Positions 1-12,600 of a DNA stretch of 64,000 nt are shown one piece after another. Position 1 is the stretch's first letter. Each line of letters opens with the position of its first letter. The translations under genes were made by a program, and so were the position numbers. The notes below the pieces were generated by a model that was given only the letters and a program-made list of their open reading frames with translations, was not told where the DNA came from and ran no database searches. This DNA comes from Hofstenia miamia. Its lineage: Eukaryota; Xenacoelomorpha; Acoela. The stretch spans positions 93,535-157,534 of the forward strand of contig SCFE01000062.1 in the NCBI GenBank assembly GCA_004352715.1. The letters run 5' to 3'.

Positions 1-620
1 GCAGTTTCTATTGTCTTCCCTTTACCTACCCTGCATCTGTCCTGCACTGCCTTACTTGTCCTGATATTCCCTATTTGCTGCCTAATCTTTGCCACTTTAT
101 TCTCAATTCTTCTCTCCCATGCTGGCTTGATGTCTCCCTTATCTTCTTGTCGTCTTTTCTTCTTTATGTCCATGCCTACATTTTTCAGCACTTCCCATGC
201 GCCTGCATACACTAAGCTATTTACTTCTGTGACACTCCTAGCATCTATCCTCTCCAACACTTTATTGACCTTTGCTGTCTCTACTGCTAGCTTGCTTTTC
301 TTAACTCCTCTTGGAACTGGCAACCTAGTTCTCTCACCTATTTCTTCCTTCATCTTTTCCTTGATTGCTGCTTCAGTTTCTGCGTCCACTGGTTCTGCTT
401 CTTCCGCCAATTGTGCCTCAACGTCTATCACTTCATCTTCCCTCTGCTTAGCCTGTTCAACTCTCTTTTTCCCTTTACTCTCATCCAACTGTAACTTTCG
501 CACTTGTCCTGCAAGCCTCTGCTCTGTAACTTCTAATCCTGTTCCTGCCTTCCTCCATTCTTCCAACATTCTCTTCCTGTAACCCCTCTCATCCGGCCTG
601 CCACAACCGTTCCTGTACCA
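1..620 (-). mobile_element. Non-LTR retrotransposon ORF fragment (N-terminal region)
   Basis: Read on the minus strand from about 620 to the window edge, one frame is open for about 200 codons without a stop; the in-frame TAA just outside (624-626) and lack of a start suggest a truncated copy. It contains RPDERGYRKRMLEEW, then EVTEQRLAGQ, a charged linker, then VNSLVYAGAWEVL and AWERRIENKVAKIRQQI. I recognise this order from the region preceding reverse transcriptase in some invertebrate LINEs (family recollection, not a search). The reverse transcriptase would lie to the left of the window. A 151-codon open frame on the + strand here is only the mirror of this coding DNA. Confidence 0.6.
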
Positions 621-639
621 TAGTTATTCAATAATATAA

Positions 640-846
640 ATGATGTCAAAATGACATCCTTGACCGTTTAAGGTATTAACAAGTTTTGAGAAGTTATTTT
701 TAGCGTCATGTATTTTAAATTTGGTCAAAGTAACGTGTTTGGTGAAAGTCATAAAAATATAGCCCTGCAGGAACAAAACTATTTTATTTATTTAGTTTTA
801 TATAAGCTGAGGATGTCATTTTGACATCCCTGGCCATTCTAGTGTT
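640..846. repeat. Possible remnant of a TTAA-targeting element
   Basis: The palindrome-like word GATGTCAAAATGACATC (near 641) recurs in inverted orientation near 812-830, followed by CCCTGGCCATTCTAGTG and TTAA. The right edge resembles a piggyBac-type terminus; the left outer terminus is missing, next to the LINE fragment. Weak call. Confidence 0.3.
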
Positions 847-1199
847 AAAAAATACTCAAGATTTGAGTATATTCAGAAAATTTAATATGGATGTAACTTA
901 TTGCTAAATCTATTTCATATATACCAAAAGAAATCAGTCGTTTTAAAAAAATTGCTTAGTAATAGTATCGAGCGCCATTATAATAATCGCCATAAAAATA
1001 AAAATCAATGCATTTTTGCTTAATACATAATAAGTCTATAAACTAAAAAAAACACTGCAATAAATATAAACATTTACAAAATTATGATAAATTATTTGCA
1101 CACTGTAAATTTTTCTGTGATGTTTATTTCCCAGTGTGAATTTTGAATTTTTAATAGTAATATTTTTGGTCTTTTCTTAAATTTTTTTGAATTTGGTGA

Positions 1200-2350
1200 A
1201 ATATAGAGATTGACTTAGATTGTTCCACTTCTTGTTGCAATGGATGTAAATTAGTTGGGAAATATGCTTTGTTTGTAACTTTTTAGTTTGTTTACTATAA
1301 ATTATATAATTGTTTAAAAATTCTAGTGAATCACGTTTATGATAGTATTTATATATTATACATAACGATTAAAAATCAATAGCATATATGGGAGAAAGAA
1401 TGTCATAATCAATTTTAATGCGATGGACGGACTCATGTTTTGCGATGAAATTTAAAGTTCCTACAGTCCAATTGAACATTTTCCTAAGTGAAATCTTTTG
1501 TTTTGCTGTTAGATTATAAAACAGAGAACTGCAATATTGAAAATGACTAAAGATAAATGCATTTATTACCTAATTTTTTGTGATACATTTTCCCTATATT
1601 TCTAATATGAAACAGCATTGCACTTTTACTCCATTTGCCATCTTTCGAAATTAAGAAATTGGTTGTATGTTCATCTAATTCAATTCCTAACTATTTTACG
1701 CTATTTGTTGTTTGCATAGAAGTATCATTAATTTTTATAATCTTTACATAAGTTCCAGCAAGGTCTCTGCGGGGGATGAAATATTATATATTGGGTTTTA
1801 TCTATATTAATTTTTAATTAAATAATTCATTAGAGAATTCAACGTCTTTTTGTAAAATTTTCCTTTATTTATAAGACAAGTATCATACGCATCTTGATAT
1901 ACAATAGAATCTTTAGAGGATAGTGATAAATTATTTACATAGAGAGCAAAAAGAATCAGCCCCAACACTGTAGCCTGCGGTACTCCTTGGTCTCGATTAA
2001 TATAGCTAGAGAATACATTATCAATTCGGACTCGCTGTCGACGATTTTCTACAACTTAAATAGGTATTAGTGAGAGAATAGTCAATTAGATTATTATACC
2101 TAGTAGAAGTACTGTCGTTTACTATATTTTGACAATATTCATTGCGTATACTAGAAACATTTTCGGATTCATTTTTAGTAATAAAGTTGCATTAAAATCA
2201 TTTAGAATATTATTAATTTTATTTTCGTTTATAGCAATATCTACTTGAAGCTTTTTGTGCTCAATAAAATGAAACAAGAAATTTTTGTTGGGATTTTAGC
2301 TAACATTAATTTATTTAGTTTTACACTTTAGATTTACCGAAGAAAATTCT
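1200..2350 (-). mobile_element. Decayed LINE reverse transcriptase
   Basis: Minus-strand translation across several broken frames shows RT landmarks in order: RRQRVRID, then DQGVPQATVLG followed by LILFALYVNNL (around 1945-2010), a damaged YADDTCLI box, then a thumb-like part with VKYLGIELDEHTTNF and FNWTVGTLNFIAKH near 1400-1450. Stops and frameshifts show it is dead. It is the same LINE family as the piece at 3040-3560, which shares the FNWT..TLNF..KH segment. Confidence 0.65.
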
Positions 2351-3039
2351 ATCCAGACTTTGAATCGACTATCTTCAATTTCTAAATCTAATTCTGCTCT
2401 TAATAAATGTAGGAATTAGTAACATTAAGCCTAAGCCGCCACGTCTGCCTGTTCTAATTTTTAGAAACATGTTGAAATATCATGGATCGGCTTATGACAT
2501 TTATTATCGCAATCCGATAGCCAAATTCCAGTTTAAAAAATATGGTATTTTCCATTTGCTGATAAACTTCTTACATATTGATTAGCTATTTTATAATTAT
2601 TTCATACGTTTTGATTTTTGTTTATCCTCAAGTGTTATATTAATGAGCTTTCTGAAATTTTCAAACATGAACAAAATCAAATTACATTTGGTGGCTTTTG
2701 ATCAACAAATTGAGATTGTTGTTGGAAATAATTTGCTTCCTGCAATGATAATTAATTGAAACTTTAGTTGGTGGTATTAAGTATGAATATTTGCAGTGTG
2801 CAAATAATATTAAGTATAATATTAAAATAAATAAAGCGAGCCTCATTTTAAGATCGATTAAGAAATTTGTGGCAAACATGCTGAGTGATTTGCTGAAGAT
2901 CTTTTTCCAATGAAGACGAATGGTGAGAAGAGTGGGAAGTAGCTTGAGAATAGGAGAGACCATGTCTACGCAGAGTTGCTAGAATATTGAAATTGCGCTT
3001 GATTTGAAATACAACAACAGTGAGTCCTGTTCGTCAGGG
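2351..3039. other. No gene recognised
   Basis: AT-rich sequence between two LINE remnants, possibly more LINE-derived DNA. I see no conserved domain or terminal repeat. Confidence 0.4.
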
Positions 3040-3560
3040 GTGAATTCCATATATAACTTTCAGATTAGAATTCACAGTTTTAAAACCAAATATAAAGTAT
3101 GTGAATGTTCTTATGTGGACATCTAACTTCTGGAAGGGAAGGATGGTGTTGTTTAGCTTTTCAATAGAAGATTTCTTATATAAAATTGATTGGAATTTCG
3201 TGATCTAAGTTATTCCATATCTTAGTTGCTGTGTGGTGAAACCAATTATGTTTATCTAAGCATAAATATTTGAGAACATTTATTTAATTTAATACATTGT
3301 TTTAGAAATGAAATGGAAGGTTGACCAAATTGGAATTTAAATATTATGGATAACATGCATTTGAATTTGGTAGTAAGGAGATAGTAGTTTGTATTTTAAT
3401 CGATAGTCAAATGCATTATCATGTTTTTGCGCAAAATTGAGTGTTTTTAGGGTCCAATTGAAGGTTTTAGACAAAAGAATGCGATATTTTGAAATTATAT
3501 TTGTAAAGAAGAATGAAAAAGTGTAGTTTTTAAAATCTGACAAATGGTCTAAAACTTGTA
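3040..3560 (-). mobile_element. Second decayed LINE 3' fragment of the same family
   Basis: Minus-strand frames contain FNWTLKTLNFAQKHDNAF and, further 3', DKHNWFHHTATKIWNNL, a C-terminal LINE pattern. The first segment matches the copy at 1200-2350. Frames are broken. Both copies lie in the same orientation. Confidence 0.5.
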
Positions 3561-6376
3561 TATATGAGTACTGTGATCAGTTTTTATTGATTTGTCGTCC
3601 TTGAGCCCACTGTAGCAATAAACTATTAGTAAGAAAATAGTTTATCGTATAAAACAAGGGTCTTAGAAGTTCTGTAGTGAAAATCAGTGTCATGCTTTCA
3701 TCGGGGGAAGGGCAATGGGGTCAAACTTAAAGTATGAAAAATATGAAATTTTCATTTTGTGCTATATTTTGAATTCAGTAAGGCTATAATGACTTTGAAA
3801 ATGAACTTAAATATATATGTTACGTATTTTTAGAAATGGCACTTTATTCAAAATTTTGAAAATGGCTATCGTGATTATGTAATTCTACTTGACCTTGAGC
3901 GCATTTTTTTGTTTTCCTGTTAGAGTAAGTCTTTGACGAGACTAGAATGAATAAGTAAACTGTTTCCTTCTATTTTTTGAATGCTCAATTAATTTAGGTT
4001 TCTTTTCACCTTTATTTTTCCAAAACTGGTGACGTCGCAACTTCATTTGCATATTAAATCGAAACCAATTAGTATATTTTTTGAAAATTGCAAAGATGTA
4101 GTCCAAATATGTATCTTTCACTGTGCCAATGCTCTTTGCTTTATTTTTAATAAGTTTGAAATAAAAGAGGGCCTGGGCTGAGAGTGTTTGCAATGAATGG
4201 GAACAGTCAGTTGTATGAAAGTATAGATTGGTTTATGAAGCTTGTCTAGCATATGCATTTCTTGACATTTTATTTTTGAGGTTTCTCAATTGTTTTGAGC
4301 TTAATTGCTGATTGTTGTTTACTGTAATAATTGAGATTGATACAATTAATTTCAGCTGTCATTCAAAGTTTGGTTATTTTTTCTAATGTCAAGTAAGTTT
4401 ACATTAGTCTTTGTGCTAATTTTGTGGCAATACATGCAGCCACTATCCTTTTGTGGCAAGCGCAATTGCTTGTCAACGATTGTTGATAGGGATCCTGAGG
4501 AAAGTAAACAGTGATGGATTGGAAAATGTTCACAATTTGTCAAAGCGTATAGTCGAGGCATTTTATGTAAACGAATATTTTTTCATTGATTTGTATTTAA
4601 CTTCAGATGTGCAATCAAATGTTTATTGGAACTGCCGACGTTCCTGATATTGCATTTGAGTAGTTCGAAAAATGGATATATATATCGCAATGAGAATTCA
4701 TTATTGTTGCATAAGCTTACTTGTATCGCCAAACTGTAGGCTGGCATTAATTACGACTGTGCAATTCTTATAAGTTCAAATTTTTTAGCCTAACTATATC
4801 GGTCCTATTCAAATAACAAAATCACTTTGTAAATGCTTTCACCAGGATCATGTGCACTCTTAACGCTAGTAGCATTTGAATCATATTTTTATAAAAACAC
4901 TGATATACAATAAGAAATTTCTTTAAATTTAAAATCTAGTCGAAAAATAGAAAATGCGATATTTGCAACTTGTGGAATTCACATCGGAATGGATTTCCTA
5001 AGTTGAATCGAATCAAGATTGAAATTTTGAAGTGTATGTTTTGTTCTAAAAATTAAGAAGAGCACTATCGTCGATGAACTAATTTTAATCGAACAAATTT
5101 TTCAATTAGTCGCCGCCCTCTCATTCATATTTTTAAAGAACTTCTGTACTTATTGTACCGTCGTCAGTCAAACTGAAATTTTATTGGGGTAAAAATATAA
5201 ATTTACAATACATTTTAAATCTGTAATAAATAGTTTGATTGCATTTAGTATTCAATTTTGTTTCTGTTTTAATAAATGTTAATTTTGCTGTTTGAACATT
5301 TATGTTTTCTAAGAATATTTAAGTCTGATGGTGATGCTTTATATATTTTTGAATGAATATAAATTTAAATGTCCATATATGTTTCTGAATGCAGCTTATC
5401 AAATGCTTTGAAATTCACAATAAAAGTTTACTGAGCGCGAATAGGTTTGAAGAACCAGTTTGTGGTTTTGAGAAAGCTACAAAACATCAAACATTTTTCG
5501 AGATTCAGCATCAAAAATTGCAATTTTAGAATTTTTCGTTTTTGAGTTTTACGAGTTTTATTCATATATCTCACGCTTGTAAGAGCTATTCTGAACCCCA
5601 CATGTTTATTTTCGGCCACATAGTCTAAATTTAAAAATGAGTTTTTCAAATAGTTTAATTTGCTTCATTTATTTTTTTCTTAATATTTCATAAAGGATTA
5701 TTTTGGACAGCATCATCTTCTTTGAATGCCTATAAATCTGATGTATTCTTTTCACATGATACTGTACACACACATGCGCTTCAAGTTTGATTTCGGACAG
5801 AGTGCCCGAATATGATGCAGGGTAAATTTAATCCATTTTTTCTTGTATGATATTTGTGTGGATATTTTACTGAAATTACTGTACTAATTTGGGTTTTTTA
5901 ATTTTTTAATGGATTAACAATAATTTTTAAAAAATAACCGAAACCATTTACATATATATGAGACGCTATGCCTTCAATCATTTTTGTGTTTTTATATAAA
6001 ATTTCGTAATTTGATGATTATTGGATTGTGCTAGCATATCGCTGATAGAAATTTGGATGAAATTAATACAAAATGTAAGAATAGTTGACGTCCGTATACA
6101 TATTTTTCACCATTTATGTGCTAGTACTTAGCGGTATTTGTATGTTGCATATAATATGTTAACTTAAATGCTGTCCTGAAATAAAACGTTTAAGTAAATC
6201 TTTACTCTAAGCAACCCAGTTAATTTATACAATAGACTTTTTCTAAAACTGTCTTTACATAGTAATTCAACCTTTTGGAAATCGGATTTTCTGCCCTAAT
6301 TTTAGTTTTCCTAGATTTTCTGGAACTAGGTAATGACAAGCACCGCTTAGCGGCTTGTAGAGTATATGTATAAATT
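3561..6376. other. Intergenic, no gene recognised
   Basis: AT-rich DNA with only short, low-complexity open frames on either strand. I find no domain signature, tRNA-like fold or clear terminal inverted repeat. The last few hundred bases should contain the promoter of the F-box gene, but no motif stands out. Confidence 0.5.
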
Positions 6377-7777
6377 ATGGACGCTTCAGCTAAGTCATTT
6401 GATCACTGGGCGTTGCCTGATGAAATTTGGTTAAAAGTGTTCAGCTATCTTTCTACAACCTCCATTTGCCGTTTAGTATCGAAAGTGTGTAGGCATTGGC
6501 ATTTTCTTAGTAATCAAGTCGAACTTTGGAAAAATGTCAGTATTCCACTAAAAGATTGTCTAGTAACAAAGAGGTCATTTCAAAAATTATTTTCTTGCAA
6601 AGATTTATCGATTGCTTCTTCTTTTTCTGTTTATAGACAGAAGTATTTCACTAATGATTTGCTTGCTAAGCTAGTTGACATAAATCCCAATATTCGTGTT
6701 CTTTCTCTACTTCACTGTCAAGAGATTACCAATTCAGGACTTCAATATATATCACGTCTTCAAAAATTAGAAAGACTCAGTATATCAATATGCCACGATG
6801 GTATTTCCGACGATTCGATTATATACATTACTCAACATCTTCAAACTATAAAATATTTATACGTCCAGGATTCTTTCACATTAACAAATGAGTCCCTGTA
6901 TGCAATTAGTGTTTTGTCCAAACTATCACATCTGGAAATTGTAGATCTTATTTTGACCGAAGAAGGGCTTGCTTGTCTCTCCCGCAATCTAAAAAATCTT
7001 TCCCATTTAACAATAAGTACTGCTTTGACTTTAACTGCCACGCAAATATCATCTATTCGTTTTACAAATTTAAACAGTGTCGATTTTTCCTCTATTGAAG
7101 CAACGGGTGAAGATGCTTTAACTACATTTGTGAAAAACAATCGCAATTTGAAGAGTATGCGATTGGTAGATTGTGATATTCTTGGAAATTTTATTTATCA
7201 GCAGAATAGCTTGAGAAAGTTAGAAATGCCAATGTGTAATAAACTTAGTACAAAATTTTACAGATATTTTCAAAGCAGCGGTGACCTAGAAGAACTTGAA
7301 GTTGTAATCAATGAATGCTGTGAGTTAGATATAACTTTTCTTCATGTGAGAAGGCTCACAGTTAGTTTTTTTCACTATGTTGTGTTAGGTCTTTCAAATA
7401 ATCTTGCAAAGTACTTCTTGCTAAGATCTGAAAATCTGGTTAAGTTAGTTTTATGGGAAGGCATAAAAAGAATCGAAGAGGCTTGTATAGAAGTTGTGCT
7501 ATCTCAGTGTACTAATTTAAAAAAGCTTTGGATTAAAGGCATATACTTTTCAAATTCCGCATTTCTAAATCTAACGGAAAATTCAAGTATTCAGGAGTTG
7601 ATTGCTTATTCCCTTAGAAATATGACAAAATTGGTATTCTTAAAGTTAGCCAGAGCTCTTCCAAATTTATGTTCTGCAGAATTTTATGACATGAATTGTG
7701 ATACTCTTCTGGTTCGTCAAATTTTCAGTAAAAATTGCATATACATACAGAATTTGAAGATCTCTAATAATTTTTGA
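6377..7777 (+). CDS. F-box / leucine-rich-repeat protein, single exon
   Basis: A 466-residue uninterrupted frame. Residues about 12-50 form an F-box (ALPDEIWLKVFSYLSTTSIC, then VSKVCRHWHFL and LWKNV), the SKP1-binding module of SCF ubiquitin ligases. The rest, from about residue 95, holds degenerate leucine-rich repeats (NIRVLSLLHCQEITNSGL; LERLSISICHDGISDDSI; LSHLEIVDLILTEEGL), expected to form the substrate-binding solenoid. The start is well supported: an in-frame TAA lies two codons upstream (TAA ATT ATG). No introns are needed, unlike the neighbouring checkpoint gene, so it may be a retrocopy or part of an expanded FBXL-like family. The substrate cannot be told from sequence. Function as an SCF adaptor is inferred from the F-box. 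Confidence 0.88.
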   Translation: MDASAKSFDHWALPDEIWLKVFSYLSTTSICRLVSKVCRHWHFLSNQVELWKNVSIPLKDCLVTKRSFQKLFSCKDLSIASSFSVYRQKYFTNDLLAKLVDINPNIRVLSLLHCQEITNSGLQYISRLQKLERLSISICHDGISDDSIIYITQHLQTIKYLYVQDSFTLTNESLYAISVLSKLSHLEIVDLILTEEGLACLSRNLKNLSHLTISTALTLTATQISSIRFTNLNSVDFSSIEATGEDALTTFVKNNRNLKSMRLVDCDILGNFIYQQNSLRKLEMPMCNKLSTKFYRYFQSSGDLEELEVVINECCELDITFLHVRRLTVSFFHYVVLGLSNNLAKYFLLRSENLVKLVLWEGIKRIEEACIEVVLSQCTNLKKLWIKGIYFSNSAFLNLTENSSIQELIAYSLRNMTKLVFLKLARALPNLCSAEFYDMNCDTLLVRQIFSKNCIYIQNLKISNNF

Positions 7778-8103
7778 TGTTATCACCGTCATTTTGTCAA
7801 TGTCATTGTTTTAGTTTAGATCTATTTGTTGTTAGTAGTGTCCTGTGAAAATGTTTCTATCTTCATCAAGTATTTTTAGTGAAATTGTTGTATTTTCCAC
7901 GATTTTGTACTGTGATTTTATAGATTATTTTGGAATTTTTTTATTTAATTTGTCACTTTTTGTTTATTTCAATTTATTGATTATAAAATAGTACGTTTTA
8001 TATTTGGAGATGTTCTTTATTAAACCTAGAACTGTATACGTTGTCACTTTCGTCACTAGTTACCAAATTGCAGGTTATAGCTTTGATTAAATATATATCA
8101 GGG

Positions 8104-8109
8104 AATAAA
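8104..8109 (+). terminator. Candidate polyadenylation signal of the F-box gene
   Basis: An AATAAA hexamer about 330 bp after the F-box stop codon, followed by T-rich DNA. Placement is plausible, but the motif is common in AT-rich sequence. Confidence 0.35.
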
Positions 8110-8620
8110 AATTTTGTAAATTTGCACATTTGATCTCAGTGTTCTATATTAGAAGCCTTTTCGGATATACTTCTAAGACCTTCTGAAATATAATGCATGT
8201 AATTTTTTGATGTATTTTTTACTGTTCTAGTATATTATCACGGCGTTTTTCAATTTTCATCAATTCGGAATAGAAAATTCAATGCATTAAGTATGACATT
8301 AGAGAATATTTTGATATGAGAATAATGATCCACCAGAAGGGTCTAGTTAATCAAGTGTATTCTTGGCATTATGTTTATGTCTGAAGTAAATGTCAATTAT
8401 TTTAAGTAAAATCGTTTAGTCGGACATGCTTATTTATTCCTGTGACAATTGTCACCATCACTACATTAATGTGTTTTTTGATAGGTTTAATAGTGTTCCT
8501 AATTATTTGCTTTGTGTATATAATTATTGTCCTTACCAAATGGGATCGGACACGCAAAACTGAACCGTCAATCGAAACCGAATATTTCTTTTATAGTTTT
8601 TGAATGAGTGTTTTTAACCA

Positions 8621-9013
8621 TTGTCAGATTGGTCAATTCAAGGCTATTCCGACGCTATCTTTGGATTTTATCAGTTGACAATAATGGACGAGAAACCGTT
8701 TGTCAAACATGAGCTCTCCCCTGCTGAAAAAATTCTAATTGTGCAAGTCCATCAGTATTTCATTAAAGAAAAGCATGAAGGAAGGGCAGGATCTCAAAGA
8801 CCAGTACGGAAGCGTGTAGCTGAAGCGCTAGGCTTCTCAACAAATACTGTTGCTAGGACTATTGCTCAGTGGAACAAGAATAAGGATCTATCATTTTCAG
8901 ATGAACCGGTCGTCAGAGGGAAATCCCCTGTATGCTACTCTGCTACTCTAACTACCTTTCTACGCCAACCTTTAAAGGCATTATTCGAAACCTTCAATGC
9001 TTATCGCTTCTAA
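8621..9013 (+). pseudogene. Helix-turn-helix fragment resembling a Tc1/IS630-type transposase N-terminus
   Basis: The frame holds LSPAEKILIVQVHQYF, then VRKRVAEALGFSTNTVART and IAQWNKNKD, ending in a GKSP linker. This looks like the N-terminal DNA-binding HTH of IS630/Tc1-like transposases (family recollection). The catalytic DDE part is absent: after about residue 100 the sequence becomes unrelated and stops. It lies about 310 bp before the start codon of the BUB1-family gene, on the same strand. It could be a dead fragment or, less likely, a captured DNA-binding domain. No splice link to the checkpoint gene is evident, since that gene has its own start with an upstream stop. Confidence 0.5.
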
Positions 9014-9326
9014 ATTAAATGTAGTTTCTAAAATATATGGATGGTTCAGCAAATTCGAAATTTTGTACTTTTGACAACTGTTTAACCGGTGTCAGATCCC
9101 AAATGGCGAGGACAATAGCTTTACTTATTCTAATGTGCAACAATTTATAACTAAAACCCAATTTTCCTTTTTAAAATCTTAAGTTAAACAAGATATTTTT
9201 CAAGGAGCCTTAATTAGCCCCAGTAATCGAGATTTTAGAGAATATAAAATCTTTAATTCATTATACTCTATGTGAAAGACGTTGTTTGTATTTTAGTTAT
9301 TTAAACGTTCATTGTTTTAAATTTCC

Positions 9327-9614
9327 ATGAGTTCTGATCTGGATGGTGTAACTCCTTTGGATGATGCTACTCAAGAGGATTTTGAGGCAAAAATTCGTCA
9401 AGCTAAACCACCAGCAATAGAAGAATGGTCAGCGTATATAAACTATTCTATTAATGTGAATGGATTGAAATCTTCCGCTACTCACAGTTTATTAGAAAAA
9501 TTCACTCGAATGTTTTTCAAACCGAAATTTGAACAATATCGCTTGCATCCTGTCGTTGCTGATCTTTTTTTGAAATTTGCAATGGTTTTCTTCAAGCCTG
9601 AACGAGTGTATCGA
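9327..9614 (+). CDS. BUB1: BUB1-family exon 1: start and first half of TPR module 1
   Basis: Encodes residues 1-96. ATG is preceded by an in-frame TAA a few codons upstream, so this is a genuine start. After an acidic leader, AIEEWSAYI matches the W..YI core of Mad3/BUB1 domain I, followed by LLEKF and DLFLKF helices. The donor is CGA|GTTAGT, phase 0. It aligns without gaps with exon 4, showing that this module is an internal duplicate of the canonical TPR domain. Confidence 0.82.
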
Positions 9615-12600
9615 GTTAGTATGAAATAGCCGTTTTTTTTTCTTAATTTTTTTAGGCAATGGGGCAATACCAAATTGGTATCGATTCTGTACAATATTAT
9701 ATTCAATATGCACAATTTTATCAGCACATTGATGACAGCGATGGCTTTCTTCGAGTTATTAATCGTGGTTTGCAAGCATTGCAGTCTTCTGAAGATAAGC
9801 AAACGCTTAAAGAGTTCAAAGAAAGCATTCAAAAGAAAGATGTTCAGGTATTAATTTATCTGTTTACATATTTAAAACTATTTTAATGGTCTTCAAAAGT
9901 TACAATTTATTCACACAAATATTAAACAGCGTTATCATACAGTAACAGAAAACACATTTTAAAAATTAAATAATTCATAAGACGTTTTATACATGTAAAT
10001 GTGCATAACACTTAATCTTTAATATTGAGATTGAAGTGAATCTAAATCATATTTATTATCTTTTTAAAAGTACAAGCCGTACAGAGCAATGTAATGTTTA
10101 ACCCTATTTTACCTGAAGAGGTCGATTTGACCTCCTTCATATTTTTAAATATAACTCAGAGACAGTTTTTTCTAATAAATTATCCGTCTCTGACTTTTTT
10201 CTTTAATGTCTTCTGCAACGTTTAACTCAAACATTATGCAGATAGAGTCAAGAGTTACAAATTTATAGCGATTTTAAAAAAATCCTTAAAAACCTGACAT
10301 ATCTTGAGAGTTTCGAAAATAACGATTTTGTATGTAACCTCTAGAAATTGAAACCAATTCAAAATTATAATTAATTGTTTTCTGTGTTATATTTGCATTA
10401 TAGGCCTTTTTTCATTCATATTTGTAATATTTCTAACATTTTGTGCCATAATGAAAAATTGAGAAAATATCAAACAAAATCTAATAAATATGCGCATAAT
10501 TATGGTATCGCAAAATGGTTATGCCAAAATATTTCTCACATGACAAAGTATAGCCACACCAATTTGGTATTGATCGAATGTACCGTTTCCGAGATCTTAG
10601 AGAGGCCCTCATGAATAACTGCTACAAAAAAACGCAGGTAAAATAGGGTTAAGGGTATCAATCAAAACACGAGTAATGCAGATATATATGTAATTCTTTG
10701 AAAAACATCCAGAAAAGTATTTAAATTTTATTTTTTACCAGTTTTAATGATGATAACAGGCAGATAGCGTCCATTCTACTTAATGCATTGGGTTAATCGC
10801 TATTGAAGGTTGGGTGAACTCTTTTCAACATATTGATGGGTATGTCGCTGATAACTTGTTCAGGTGAGTGGAGGTGCTAGGACATAGAAATCACGATTTT
10901 TTAAAATTGATGACAAGTCATTTAAGCACCTCTAAGAACCAAACATCACTCTCTGCGCTCAGGAATAAGCTTATCCTCACTATCTTTAGAGCATCCATCT
11001 CTTTAAGGAGCCAAATTCAAATGAGCAACTTGCTCTGCCCCACTTTGTAGTAACGTCAGCATAGTTTAGTCAATTAATGAGATACCTAAAAAGCGGGTTC
11101 AAGCTGGCAAATTTAAACTAAAAAGAAAATTGACTAAAATAATTTCAAGAACTTCGTTTGTCATAGAGAGTTCAATGAAAAATGCTGTCGATCTTTTCAC
11201 TGCCAAAACCTAGGAAGATATTTGGACACTAGTTTATTTGCAATTAATATTTCTTTGCAATTGTGATAATTTAATTTCTAAAAAATCTAAGATAGTTCAA
11301 TTAAAATTTTTAATTTAAAATTGAATGAAGCTATTCCTTATTATATTGTAGTTTACAAAGTATTTCATTAGAAATCATCTATGTAAATTTCAATATACAA
11401 AATTCGACGTTTATTATTTATAAAAATGATCAAGAATATTCTTTTAAAATATTTTCCCATTTGCTTGACAATTTGGAACTCCACTCCAAAATGGTTACTC
11501 TTTTGAGCTAAACCTGCTATTGTAGGGCATCTTCATAAGAAGTAAAGCGCTGTTCATCACGTGCATGTCCATCCCATTTAACCAGTTGGTAACCAGACAG
11601 CTAAGTTTGCAAGTATTTACAAACCAAACCTCTCAATCGTTTTGGTTTTGCTGTGTGTAATGGTACATTATCATGAACGGTTTCGTCAAGTTTTAGAAGT
11701 TCATAATTAATCACACTTTTTGGACCCCACCAAATAGAGCATTATCTTCATTCCATCGCGATTTGGCTTTGCAATTCCGATTAAATTTAAACGTATGGAC
11801 TTTGTTTCTCGTGTCAAATTCGATTTGTCCACCAGCATTTTATAATATATTCAGCCACACCGGAGATATTTCACCAGAATTTTGCCTCATACCCCTTTTC
11901 AATATCATTATTTTGAAACACTGATACTATAGCAATTTCTTTCCTAAAAATATACATCAAAATGTGTAATATTTAGAACGTTCTATAAAGTCATGTTGTG
12001 AAATAAAGCCATTTTTAAAAGATCTTTAGAGGAATACAGATTTAAATGACGATGAACACAAAATAATATAGAATACTAATTTTAAATATACATGTCAATT
12101 TAAATATTGAATGCTAAAAGTAAGTGTGGCTTTATCACAGTAATTCACGATTCAAGTTTTCTAAAGCCCATACTACACGAACAACTTTTGTTGTTGATTT
12201 GGTATGCTACACGAGCAATTTTAGTCATTTAATTAGTTTTAAGCAAAAGTTGGAGAGGGTATGCTACACGAACGATTTTATTTGGCGACAATAATTGTTG
12301 ATAAAAGTTGTTCGTGTAGCATAGTGTTTCTAGAGCTAGACGCCAGCCGGCTGAGCCGCCGACATATTTTAGGTCAGCGAGCCGCCGGAAAATTCAAACG
12401 GCTAAGCCGACTCCCAAGTAACATTAATTGTTGGGCCATCATTGGTCTATTATGGGTACCAATATTGGCATTTGGCCATTGGGCCAATATTGGTCCATTT
12501 GTATTTGCCAAAACTGAACACATGAAATTGATACATATTTGACATTATTTTGAATGCTACTTTGCATTTACAGGGCTTTTTCTTCCTTTTCTACATTTAG

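Noticed and set aside
127-582. 151-codon + strand open frame starting MMSPLSSCRLFF
   Set aside because: It is the mirror of a longer minus-strand LINE frame; composition is Ser/Leu/Phe-rich as expected of an antisense frame.
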